A DNA stretch of 64,000 nt, taken from contig JAPPLF010000108.1 in assembly GCA_028874215.1 (NCBI GenBank), positions 5,730-69,729 of the forward strand, in the 5' to 3' direction. This document shows, piece after piece, positions 52,240-60,123 of this stretch. The stretch's first letter is position 1. The number at the start of each line of letters is the position of its first letter. This DNA is from Acidobacteriota bacterium. Lineage in GTDB: Bacteria > Acidobacteriota > UBA6911 > RPQK01 > JAJDTT01. Below the pieces are notes generated by a model. The model was not told the DNA's origin. It saw only the letters and a program-made list of their open reading frames with translations, and made no database searches. The position numbers and the translations under genes are program-made.

Positions 52240-54921
52240 TCAGGCTTCCGGAGGTCCGGTCACGATCGGTGCGGCGACGACTTTTCCGCCCGATCGCGCC
52301 GTCGCGATGACGGTTTCCCCAGGTTCCACGTCGACGAGGCCCGCGACGGGCAACCGCCCGTCCGGGAGTGTGCGCGCGCCGCGCAGCGGTCTTCCGTCGG
52401 TTCGGGAGAGCAACACGTCGGCGTCGGGCAGCAACGTGACGGCGGGCAGGGAACAGGAGGGGATTCTCCCGGTGCGGGAAGCGGGTTCACGGACCTGGCC
52501 TCCGCCACGGGGGCGCTCGGCCGGTGGGTCCACCAGGTTCCGGATCCGCAGACCAATGGCCGGGTCCTCCCCTCTCGGGTCGAACTCCATTTCCAGGAAA
52601 TTCCAGTAGAAGGGTCCGTCCAGCTTGCGCAGGTCCGGCGTGTCGTAGCTCTGGTGGTAGAGCGCCGTGACGGCCACCTCCCGCCCGTCGAAATCGGTCA
52701 TGCGCGGCCCGAAGCCCTCCTTGACGCCCCGGCCCCCGCTCCGGCCGATGGGACCGAAGGAACATTCCAAGACCCGGTGCTCCACGTTCTGCAGGATCAT
52801 GCCGGTATGAACGTCCCCGTAGACCGTGGTCACGCCCGTGCGTGAACCGAGCAGCTCCAGCACCCGGTCCGACCCCGCCGCGACCCATCCGGCGTAATCG
52901 GCCGCCACCCGGTCGCGCTCGCCGAGGCTGGTCTTGGCGTCGGGCCGCCGGCCGTCCCCGGTCCAGATGGTGTGAAGGCCGTTGATGCCGGTCAGGCAGA
53001 TCAGAGGCGAGGAATCGGTGCGAATCGTCTCGCGCAGCCAGGCGAACTGCTCCTCTCCCAGGAGACTGCGGGTGACGTCGGTCCGCGGATAGAGGTTCTC
53101 CCTGGCGCCCCAGCCCTGGTCGTCCCAGATGTTGGTGTCCTGGCTGGAGCGCCAGAGGCGGGAGTCGAGGATGAGCAGGCTGAAATCGCCATTGGGCATC
53201 TTCCAGCGCCGCCATTTCTTGGGGTTTTCGGTTCCGGAAGGCGCCTCGTCTCCCGTCACCAGGTGGTGAACGATCTGGAAGTTGCGCCGCATGTAGTCCC
53301 GGTCCTGGCCGAGATCGCCGTGGGCCCGGATGGCGATCTGCTCCGGACCCTTGACGTCGTCCATGCCGTAATCGTGGTCGCCGGGATTGATGGTGTTCCA
53401 GTGGCGCATCATCTGCCAGCGCGTGGTGGGGCCGCAGAGCGTGGTGGTGACGATCTTGTACGCGTCGTCGGGGGAGGGCGGGTAGAGGAGGAGTTCCATG
53501 TACCAGACGTCGTCCTCCCACATCATGACCTGGAAACCGTATTCCTCCAGGTGCCGGTAGGCGCCCGGCGTGGGCTGGTCGTGGACGAAGAACCCTCCAC
53601 CCGGTCCCGCATCGGGCAGATTCGGCTGACTTCCGTGGATGGCATGGCAGGAGAGGCCGCACAGCCGGTAGGGGGCCGAGAGCCTGGGGAGCCGCCCCAC
53701 GTAGGCGCCGCTTTCGGGGACGCCGCCGACCTGGCCGGTGCCGATGCCGACGGCGTCGCTGCCCGGTCTGGGGTCCGCCGTCACGTTGCGTCCGTCTTTC
53801 CAGACCGTGTAGTAGAGGTCGGTTTCCGCGGGATTCCGTGGCAAAGTGGCGTCGATCACGGCCGAATTGCGCCGGAAGCCGTTGTTGACGATGGGACCCC
53901 GCCCCGCCACCGGAACCGGCTCCCAGCCCCCGGCCGGATGCGGCGTGTCCGCGACCCGCACCTCGGCCCTCTCGCCGTCGCTGCGGAACAGGGCGATGAA
54001 TCGCACTTGCCAGGCGTCGCCTGCCTGGCAAAGGGTGTCCCCCAAGGCGTAGCAGACGTGGCACTCGTTGAGCAGCGGGTCCAGGGGAATGTTCTCGCCC
54101 GGGTCGATCCTGAATTCGTCGACTTCGAAGTCCAGGAGGCCGCGTGCCGCGATTCCTGCGAAGCCCTGAAGGTGTCTTGTGCGGTCCCGGTTCTCCACCT
54201 GAATCTCGGCGACTCTGCCGCGTCCCTCGAGGTCCAGCGACGCCGACACGGTTCCGCGGTTGGAATCGGCGCCTGAGACGGACACGACGATCCGGTAACT
54301 GTCTCCGGCTGCCGGCTTCGGAACCCGTTTGCCGGTGATCACGGTTTCCGAACCGTGCTCACGAATCCCGAAGCGGCCGTCGTCGGTCCACGCCGCGATC
54401 CAGGCCGCCTTCCCGTCGGGTCCGGACATGCCGAACGACTCGTACAGAGTCGACGAACCGAAAGCGAGGCCCAGCAGGCCGTACCCCGCCTGGTACATGC
54501 GCCAGTTCGGATCGTCGTTCTCCCATGGGCCGTGCGAGGGGGCGTGAATCCGTCCCGTCATCTCGAGCCCGTAGTTGCCGGCCAGGCGCCAATGCCGGTG
54601 CCAGGTCAGCCCCGGGGGAAGCGAGGGGTCGTAGTCGACCGGCATGGTGTGGCTCCCCAGCCGGTCTCCGTGAGTCTCGTAGTGATAGGGGAATCCCGTG
54701 TTGCGGGCCCGGTCGCCCAAGTTGTGGATCCGCCGCCGCAGGGCGTTGTTCCGGATGCTCCAGTAACCGGGATTGAGCGTCTCCCAATCGTCCCCGTGGT
54801 AAAGGGAGTCCGGCCGCCGGAACGAGACGGCGTGCGCCCGAGCCTCTTTGGTGGAGACCGAGGCCACCGCCGTGGCCGTCGCCGCCTGCAGGAACGTTCT
54901 GCGGTTCATGGAGTTTTTCAT
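52240..54921 (-). CDS. Tat-exported PhoD-like metallophosphatase, 893 aa
   Basis: The leader NRRTFLQAATATAVAS is twin-arginine type. Residues ~35-290 form an extra N-terminal beta region (LNPGYWSIRNNALRRRIHN, GLTWHRHWRLAGNYGLE) resembling a concanavalin-like domain. The PhoD core follows: SCHAIHGSQPN, INPGDHDYGMDDVKG (metal Asp/His/Asp) and YGDVHTGMILQN (His). PhoD enzymes are calcium/iron phosphodiesterases for extracellular organic phosphate, usually near 500-600 residues, so this one is enlarged. It lies 59 bases after the tetraheme cytochrome and may belong to the same operon. Substrate unassigned. Confidence 0.75.
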   Translation of the reverse strand: MKNSMNRRTFLQAATATAVASVSTKEARAHAVSFRRPDSLYHGDDWETLNPGYWSIRNNALRRRIHNLGDRARNTGFPYHYETHGDRLGSHTMPVDYDPSLPPGLTWHRHWRLAGNYGLEMTGRIHAPSHGPWENDDPNWRMYQAGYGLLGLAFGSSTLYESFGMSGPDGKAAWIAAWTDDGRFGIREHGSETVITGKRVPKPAAGDSYRIVVSVSGADSNRGTVSASLDLEGRGRVAEIQVENRDRTRHLQGFAGIAARGLLDFEVDEFRIDPGENIPLDPLLNECHVCYALGDTLCQAGDAWQVRFIALFRSDGERAEVRVADTPHPAGGWEPVPVAGRGPIVNNGFRRNSAVIDATLPRNPAETDLYYTVWKDGRNVTADPRPGSDAVGIGTGQVGGVPESGAYVGRLPRLSAPYRLCGLSCHAIHGSQPNLPDAGPGGGFFVHDQPTPGAYRHLEEYGFQVMMWEDDVWYMELLLYPPSPDDAYKIVTTTLCGPTTRWQMMRHWNTINPGDHDYGMDDVKGPEQIAIRAHGDLGQDRDYMRRNFQIVHHLVTGDEAPSGTENPKKWRRWKMPNGDFSLLILDSRLWRSSQDTNIWDDQGWGARENLYPRTDVTRSLLGEEQFAWLRETIRTDSSPLICLTGINGLHTIWTGDGRRPDAKTSLGERDRVAADYAGWVAAGSDRVLELLGSRTGVTTVYGDVHTGMILQNVEHRVLECSFGPIGRSGGRGVKEGFGPRMTDFDGREVAVTALYHQSYDTPDLRKLDGPFYWNFLEMEFDPRGEDPAIGLRIRNLVDPPAERPRGGGQVREPASRTGRIPSCSLPAVTLLPDADVLLSRTDGRPLRGARTLPDGRLPVAGLVDVEPGETVIATARSGGKVVAAPIVTGPPEA

Positions 54922-54979
54922 TGCTTGCGTCTCCAGCCGGGGCGGCCGCCGCCGCGTCCCGGCGAGCGCCGGCCCCGTC

Positions 54980-55534
54980 TCAGTTGTGACAGAGTTTGCA
55001 GGCCTGCTCCCGGTCTACGATGAGATGATCCGCCACCGTGGAACCATGGGCGTTGTGGCAGAGGCCGCAGTCGCGAAGGACGTGAGGGGCGTGCTGGTGG
55101 CTGTCCACGAACGTGGTCTTCTTGTGACAGGCGAAGCAATCGCCCTTGAAGCGAAACCGTCCCCGCCGGCTCAGCGCGTGACAGGTCTGGCAGTCGATGG
55201 CGAACGGTGGATGCAGGCGAAAGGGAGCGAATCCCTCGGGCGCTCCCTCTCCCACGAAGAACCGGATCTCCCGGCGTCCGTCCTCCCAGACCAGGGCCAG
55301 CGAGTGCTCTCCGGGACCCGGAGTGACCTTGGCATGGAAAACGTCGGGAAAGGGTTCGTGGGCGGAGAGAAGCTGGCCGTCGAGTTCCAGCCGGGCGCCG
55401 GGACCGGTAGCCGCAATGCTGATCTCTCCGGCGGGAAGGATCGACCGGTCGGGCGGCCGGACGATCTTGCCCTCCTCTCCCGCAATGGCGGGAGGGAGCA
55501 GACCCAGGACGACTGCGGCAACCAGGGTTCTCAC
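54980..55534 (-). CDS. Tetraheme c-type cytochrome, 184 aa
   Basis: GTG 55534 overlaps the upstream stop (GTGA) and starts a signal peptide (VRTLVAAVVLGLLPPAIAG). A beta domain (PPDRSILPAGEISI to REIRFFVGEG) precedes four CxxCH heme sites in the last 75 residues: CQTCH, CFACH, CGLCH and a final CKLCH just before the stop. Extra His residues (HQHAPHV, DHLIV) could be second ligands. It should carry electrons in the periplasm. Being coupled to the propeller and FMN dehydrogenase genes, it is the likely electron acceptor of that dehydrogenase. Confidence 0.85.
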   Translation of the reverse strand: MRTLVAAVVLGLLPPAIAGEEGKIVRPPDRSILPAGEISIAATGPGARLELDGQLLSAHEPFPDVFHAKVTPGPGEHSLALVWEDGRREIRFFVGEGAPEGFAPFRLHPPFAIDCQTCHALSRRGRFRFKGDCFACHKKTTFVDSHQHAPHVLRDCGLCHNAHGSTVADHLIVDREQACKLCHN

Positions 55535-56298
55535 AAGTGGAGGCGGCAGATGTAGCCCGAGTACCGGCTGTTCGAGTCCCCTCCGCCGGGAGCGATGCCG
55601 GCGTCGGTGTAGTAGAAGACCCCCTGGTGCATGGTCATCCCGTGGGGATCGGGGTCGGACCGGCTCAACTGGATGGCCTCCATGATGCGGCCGTCCTTGG
55701 CGTCCAGACGGTGGATCACGTAGTCGTTCGAGAACATGCACCAGATGGAACCGTCGTCCCACGCCAGCCCGTGGGCCCGTCCCAGGGTCACCGGGATGGA
55801 GTGAAGAACGCGGAAATCGGGATCCACCTGGGTCAGGCTCTTGCGGCGCAAGGTGGTGATCCAGAGGGTGTTTTCGGCCCAGTTCAGGCCGTGCACGCCC
55901 CCTCCGCCCGGAACCGGATGCCGGGCCAGGGTCTTGCCGGTTGCGGGGTCGATCTGCAGGATACGTCCGGTCTTGGCGTCCGTCGGTCTCGGCGGCCTTC
56001 GCAGTGCGGGTCCGTTGGCCGCCATCCAGAGGTAGCCTCCCCCGTACGCCATGCCGCTGGTGTTCGTGGACTCGGTCGGAACTTCCTGCAATACCTTGCC
56101 CGTCTTCCAGTCCAGAAGGTAGGCCTTGTTGGTGAGCTGCTCTCCCACCCAGAGCCCCTCGGCGGTGGCCTCCAAGGCGTTGGGATATTTGTCGGGAGAC
56201 CGCCACAGGGTCTCCACTCGGGGTGTGCGGACCGGATAGCCTCGCGGCCCCAGCGCGGCCGCCGCCAGCAGCTCCAAGAATTCTCTGCGATAGAACAT
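55531..56298 (-). CDS. YncE/SMP-30-like beta-propeller protein, 255 aa
   Basis: After a short RR-containing leader (YRREFLELLAAAALGPRG) come repeated propeller blades with GLWVGEQLTNKAYLLDWKTG, GRILQIDPATGKTLARHPV, NTLWITTLRRKSLTQVD and YVIHRLDAKDGRIMEAI. The spacing matches YncE, PQQ or SMP-30-like propellers, but conserved PQQ ligands are not evident. Its ATG overlaps the FMN dehydrogenase stop by one base (TGATG), and its own stop overlaps the cytochrome start, so it is in the middle of a tightly coupled operon. Possibly a docking or substrate-binding subunit. Confidence 0.8.
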   Translation of the reverse strand: MFYRREFLELLAAAALGPRGYPVRTPRVETLWRSPDKYPNALEATAEGLWVGEQLTNKAYLLDWKTGKVLQEVPTESTNTSGMAYGGGYLWMAANGPALRRPPRPTDAKTGRILQIDPATGKTLARHPVPGGGGVHGLNWAENTLWITTLRRKSLTQVDPDFRVLHSIPVTLGRAHGLAWDDGSIWCMFSNDYVIHRLDAKDGRIMEAIQLSRSDPDPHGMTMHQGVFYYTDAGIAPGGGDSNSRYSGYICRLHL

Positions 56299-57500
56299 CA
56301 GAACCCCCGTATCCGAACCAGGGACTTGTCGATTTCGGCAATCCTGGCGACGCCGGCCATTCCCATATCCAGCGCCAATTCCACTCGAAGCAGTTCGAGC
56401 ACCCGGGAGACTCCCTGGTGGCCGAAGCAGGTCAGCCCCCAGAGATAGGGACGCGCCACGCCCACGGCGGTGGCTCCCAGCGCCAGGGCCTTCAGGATGT
56501 CTCCGCCGCGGCGAAAGCCTCCGTCGATCAGCACGGGCAGGCGGCCCTGGGCCGCGGCGACGCACTCGGGCAGAGCCTCGATGGTGCCGCCCACGTGATC
56601 CAGTTGCCGGGCCCCGTGATTGGAGACCACGACCGCCGCCACGCCCTGTTCCGCGCACTTCGCCGTGTCCTCGGCCGTCATGACCCCCTTGATGATGATG
56701 GGCAGGTCCGTCAGCTTCATCAACTGGTCCAGCGTTTCCCAGGTCGGTGTGGGAAACGGACGCTCGGGATAGACGCCGGTGCGCCAGAAGCGGTCCCGGG
56801 GTGTGTAAATCAGATTCCCTTCCGCGTCTCTGGGAATTCCGGTATCACACCACCCGCGTACGAACCGGTTGTAGATGCTCCGTTCCCGGTAGGAGACGTG
56901 CATGTTGTCCACGGTGAAGCAGATGCCGGCGGCTCCCTGATCCTCCAGCCGCTCCACGAAGTTCAGCATGCTGTTTTCATTTCTGAACTCGCCGCCGGTC
57001 GTGTACTGCCACCAGTACCTGGGGCCCTCGCCCGATTCCAGGTATTCGTCGATGCCGCCGTTGGTGATGAACATGGCTCCGGAAGCCGCCGCGCCGCGGG
57101 CGGCCTCCTCTTCTCCGCCCGGAAAGAAACAGTTCTTGCCGCCGGCCGGACAGACGAAGATGGGATAGTCGAGTTTCGTGTCCAGGAAATCGATGGAGGT
57201 GTCGATCTTGTGGACGTCGGTCAGGATCTTGGGGCGGAGGATGATCCGCTCGAAGGCCTTCCGGTTGTCGCGGAGGGACACCTCGTCCTGGGAGCCTTCG
57301 GCCATGTAGGCCCAGGCCACCGGGTCGAGCTTGGACTGGGCCAGCTTTTCGAAGTCGAAGACGTTGACCAGATCCAGAAGCTGCTTCTCGCTTTCCGGGG
57401 ACGAAAGCGCGGATTCGAGCAGGCCGGTCCGTCCCGCCAGAAGCGGAGAGGAGATCAAAAACTGGGCAAAAGCGGCTATAGCGTGGCGTCGAGTGAGCAT
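56298..57500 (-). CDS. Tat-exported FMN-dependent alpha-hydroxyacid dehydrogenase, 400 aa
   Basis: The leader (LTRRHAIAAFAQFLIS) is twin-arginine type. The core is the lactate-oxidase/flavocytochrome b2 barrel: VAWAYMAEGSQDEVSLRDN, LDYPIFVCPAGGKNCFFPGG, LPIIIKGVMTAEDTAKCAEQ and the family signature SNHGARQLD holding the active-site His and Arg, then VLIDGGFRRGGDILKALALG for FMN phosphate. Members oxidise L-lactate, glycolate, mandelate or longer 2-hydroxyacids. Export and the coupled tetraheme cytochrome suggest a dehydrogenase that passes electrons to heme, not oxygen. Substrate cannot be read from sequence. Confidence 0.88.
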   Translation of the reverse strand: MLTRRHAIAAFAQFLISSPLLAGRTGLLESALSSPESEKQLLDLVNVFDFEKLAQSKLDPVAWAYMAEGSQDEVSLRDNRKAFERIILRPKILTDVHKIDTSIDFLDTKLDYPIFVCPAGGKNCFFPGGEEEAARGAAASGAMFITNGGIDEYLESGEGPRYWWQYTTGGEFRNENSMLNFVERLEDQGAAGICFTVDNMHVSYRERSIYNRFVRGWCDTGIPRDAEGNLIYTPRDRFWRTGVYPERPFPTPTWETLDQLMKLTDLPIIIKGVMTAEDTAKCAEQGVAAVVVSNHGARQLDHVGGTIEALPECVAAAQGRLPVLIDGGFRRGGDILKALALGATAVGVARPYLWGLTCFGHQGVSRVLELLRVELALDMGMAGVARIAEIDKSLVRIRGF

Positions 57501-57627
57501 CGAGGACGATCGGTTTTTCGGCGGACCCGTTGCGGATTCAGTCTAACAGTTGCCGGATGGCCCGGAAACCCGGTGAAACCCAGCGCGGCGCTTGTGGAAT
57601 AATTGCCGGCCACCCTGGAGGAATGCC

Positions 57628-58620
57628 ATGGAATTGACCTGGGAGCCGACGGACGCGGACCGGGAACTGTTCGAAAGGGAGTTGGACGGCTTCGTTCCGG
57701 ACCGGATCTACGACGTCCACGCCCACCTGTACGAGTTGTGGCAGTGGAAGAAGCCGACGATCCTGGAGGGTGGACCCGAGAAACTTCCCCTTCAGCGTTA
57801 CCGGAGAGAGATTCAGTGGATCACTCCGGGACGCAAGACCCATGGCCTGTTCTTCGGCGGCGGACTCCACGAGGAGACCTTCCGGGCCTCCAACGAGTAC
57901 GTGGCGGCCCAGGTGGGCCAGGACCCGGCCTCGCGGTCCCTGCTCATCGTGTCCCCCCACATGGACCCCGAGGAGGTGCGCCAGGAGGTCCGGCGCCTCT
58001 CCATGGTGGGATTGAAGGTCTACCAGCATTTCGCTCCGGGCGAGGAGACGTGGGAAGCGGAAATCGAGGAGTTCCTGACTGAAGAGCACGTGCGGGTGGC
58101 GCACGAAGAAGAGTTGGTCATCATGCTCCACATGGTCAAGAGCCGGGCCCTGGCGGACCCGGTCAACCAGGCCACCATCCGGCGCTATTGCGAAACCTGG
58201 CCCAGGATGCGCCTGGTCCTGGCGCACTCCGGCACCGCCTTCAACCCTCACCATACGGCCGAAGGAATCCACTCCCTGGCGGGGCTCCAAAACGTCTGGT
58301 TCGACACCTCGGCCATGACCGAGGCGGGCGCCTTCGAGCCCATCGTCCGGCAGTTCGGCCATACCCGCCTGATGTGGGGGTCCGACTATCCCATCAGCCA
58401 TCTGCGGGGGAGATGTGTCGCCATCGGCGACAACCATATCTGGCTCTACGAGAACAACATCGACTGGAACGCCATCTCTTATCGGAAGATCCAGCCCGTC
58501 TACCTGGGCTTGGAGTCGCTGCGGGCGCTCAAGACGGCGGCCTGGAACCTGCGCCTCTCCGACGCCCAGGTCGAGGATGTCTTCTGGACCAACGCGCGAC
58601 AGCTGCTTCGCCTGGAGTAG
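57628..58620 (+). CDS. Amidohydrolase-superfamily metal-dependent hydrolase, 330 aa
   Basis: GGAGG lies seven bases before ATG 57628. The TIM barrel has the HxH site in RIYDVHAHLYEL, later VIMLHMVK and LVLAHSG histidines, and the final metal Asp in RLMWGSDYPISHL. These match the amidohydrolase-2 (ACMSD/gamma-resorcylate decarboxylase) branch, whose members hydrolyse lactones or decarboxylate aromatic acids with one zinc. No leader is present, so it acts in the cytoplasm. It is divergent from the FMN dehydrogenase operon across 127 bases; a lactonase role beside a hydroxyacid oxidiser would be sensible but is inference. Confidence 0.82.
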   Translation: MELTWEPTDADRELFERELDGFVPDRIYDVHAHLYELWQWKKPTILEGGPEKLPLQRYRREIQWITPGRKTHGLFFGGGLHEETFRASNEYVAAQVGQDPASRSLLIVSPHMDPEEVRQEVRRLSMVGLKVYQHFAPGEETWEAEIEEFLTEEHVRVAHEEELVIMLHMVKSRALADPVNQATIRRYCETWPRMRLVLAHSGTAFNPHHTAEGIHSLAGLQNVWFDTSAMTEAGAFEPIVRQFGHTRLMWGSDYPISHLRGRCVAIGDNHIWLYENNIDWNAISYRKIQPVYLGLESLRALKTAAWNLRLSDAQVEDVFWTNARQLLRLE

Positions 58621-58642
58621 CCGGCTGGTCGATGGGCCCCGG

Positions 58643-58825
58643 CTACTTGTCCCGGATCTGCACCAGCAACAGCGTGACGGCGAAAGCCAGAAAGCCCATC
58701 GATCCCCTCCAGTAGACGACCGCCTCGTTGCCCAACAAGTTCCCTCCGCCCAGAAAGCGGGCCAGCGTCCCCACGATGAAAGCCAATACGGCCAGGAATA
58801 TCAGGATGCTGATCAGTTGATTCAT
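58643..58825 (-). CDS. Small two-helix membrane protein, 60 aa
   Basis: A strong GGGGAG ribosome site lies before the ATG. Two membrane segments are clear, MNQLISILIFLAVLAFIVG and GFLAFAVTLLLVQI, separated by a short loop with LARFLGGGNLLG and VVYWRGSMG. It is not a recognised toxin family, although size and topology fit small membrane toxins or accessory subunits. It is convergent with the amidohydrolase gene. Good ribosome site and topology make it likely real. Confidence 0.65.
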   Translation of the reverse strand: MNQLISILIFLAVLAFIVGTLARFLGGGNLLGNEAVVYWRGSMGFLAFAVTLLLVQIRDK

Positions 58826-58921
58826 GGAATCTCCCCTTTCTCCAAGGCGGCGCCGGAGCACTTGCGAATTCGTTGCCGGGACGAACAGACGTTTATTGGC
58901 AATACTCCACCCGGATGAGAA

Positions 58922-59290
58922 CTAACCGGACCGAACTTTGGGGGGTGCTGCGTCGCCGTAGGACGGGCCGTTTGAGGGACCAGCGAACAACACGACGTAG
59001 TTTCGTTCGATCTCAAGGTGGAAACTCTTCGGCAGTCGCGCCCAATCGTGTGCTTGAACGAGGATCGGGATGTTGGACCGCTCCAGCGCCTCTATGAAAT
59101 CGACGTATTTGTCCCTTGGGACCGGTTCCAGCGTCGGACTGCGCAATACCAGATCCAAGTCGCTGCCTGGATGGCTCTGGCCGTTGACGCGGCTTCCGTA
59201 GGCCCAGGCCTCCACTTCCGGCAGATGTTTCCCCAATAGGGCTTCAATCTGCTTCCGGTAGCGCTGAGGCAGGTCCAGATGCTCAGTCAT
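58922..59290 (-). CDS. MNT-domain nucleotidyltransferase (antitoxin of HEPN-MNT pair), 122 aa
   Basis: WAYGSRVNGQSHPGSDLDLV is the minimal nucleotidyltransferase signature GSxxxGxxxxxSDxDL with the two metal Asp residues. The third Asp is expected nearer the C-terminus (VQAHDWARLP). In HEPN-MNT systems such proteins AMPylate the HEPN toxin on a Tyr and silence it. The start overlaps the end of the HEPN gene by eight bases. The last ~20 residues (GPSNGPSYGDAAPPKVRSG) look like an unstructured tail and may be an extension. Confidence 0.88.
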   Translation of the reverse strand: MTEHLDLPQRYRKQIEALLGKHLPEVEAWAYGSRVNGQSHPGSDLDLVLRSPTLEPVPRDKYVDFIEALERSNIPILVQAHDWARLPKSFHLEIERNYVVLFAGPSNGPSYGDAAPPKVRSG

Positions 59291-59705
59291 CCGGGTTCTC
59301 CGCTATAACCCGAGCCATCTCCTTGGCATCTTCTATGAAACGGGGCAATAGCCTGAGCGTCGTTTCGGCGAAGTCCACGCCGTACTGGTGCGCCGTGTCG
59401 TTTCGGTTGTCCCGGTATTCGAGCCAGCGTTCGCAACTGTCAACGGAGATCAACCCATGTTTGGCGGCATGGCGGAACCGGTTCTTGAAGGTGAGACGGT
59501 CCGCCCTGCGGTTGCTGGCAAAGTAAGGTCTGAGCCGTTTCTTCAGCAGGCTGCCGCTTTGCTCCAAGATTAATTCAAACTCTTTGACACAAGCCGCGCG
59601 AAAGATGTCATAGGCAACGTCACCCGCTTCATGCTGCTGCAACTGCTCGAACGCAACCTCCAAAGTGCGGATACACTGAGTGACGAAATCCGTGTTGAGG
59701 ATCAT
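59283..59705 (-). CDS. HEPN-domain (HI0074-type) toxin, 140 aa
   Basis: The protein is an all-helical HEPN domain of the nucleotidyltransferase-substrate-binding type. Near the C-terminal third, LEYRDNRNDTAHQYG has the RNase motif R-x4-H (RNDTAH), followed by the Tyr-containing AHQYG segment (targeted by AMPylation in MntA-HepT systems). The active motif is intact, so it should be a ribonuclease toxin neutralised by the downstream MNT protein. Its ATG overlaps the stop of a small upstream frame (ATGA), an arrangement not usual for the two-gene system. Confidence 0.87.
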   Translation of the reverse strand: MILNTDFVTQCIRTLEVAFEQLQQHEAGDVAYDIFRAACVKEFELILEQSGSLLKKRLRPYFASNRRADRLTFKNRFRHAAKHGLISVDSCERWLEYRDNRNDTAHQYGVDFAETTLRLLPRFIEDAKEMARVIAENPDD

Positions 59706-59839
59706 ATTCCATTAACTGTCCCAAACCCCAAGCGCTCCGGATTCGTCTCGATTGGCGCGTCCAGCGTAGCGGCCCTGAAGATGACTTCCGCCAAGACTTC
59801 GGTCCTCAACGGTTTGCCGTCCAACTCGAATCGAATCAC
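59702..59839 (-). CDS. Possible small ORF coupled to the HEPN gene, 45 aa
   Basis: A GTG at 59839 opens 45 codons ending in a TGA that overlaps the HEPN ATG as ATGA. The product reads VIRFELDGKPLRTEVLAEVI and then FRAATLDAPIETNP, with protein-like composition. I see no family, and no strong ribosome site precedes the GTG. It may be a third component of the toxin-antitoxin unit, a translational coupler, or the C-terminal remnant of a longer gene. Confidence 0.4.
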   Translation of the reverse strand: MIRFELDGKPLRTEVLAEVIFRAATLDAPIETNPERLGFGTVNGI

Positions 59840-60123
59840 GGGTCCATTTTAGACCTCATTCCTCACCCGTGCACCAGACAAAGGGATACGAGAACTGAAG
59901 ATCGCCGCCGAAAAGTTCATGGTGAGAATCTCTCGGGGTGTGGGCTGGATTCTCATGATCACGCTTGGCGGGGATTTCCGCTTCCCATCTGCACGCCGTG
60001 GAGTCCACTCCGGGATCTGTTACTCTACGGAAACCACGTGGATTCAACCATCTGCGATGGAATGCGGGACCGGCCGCGAAGTTGGGCATAGGCGTCCGCG
60101 ATGAAGACTGGAGAGGAGCCGCA
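59840..60123. other. 284-base divergent intergenic region
   Basis: This region separates the toxin-antitoxin unit from the propeller operon and must carry both promoters. It contains an 8-bp inverted repeat TGAGAATC/GATTCTCA (59923-59930 with 59948-59955) with a 17-base loop that could be an operator or hairpin. No protein-like frame is seen. Confidence 0.4.

Noticed and set aside
59923-59955. Inverted repeat upstream of the last propeller gene as a regulator-binding site
   Set aside because: An 8-bp arm with a 17-base loop is too weak to claim without a regulator or a second copy; noted only in the intergenic entry.
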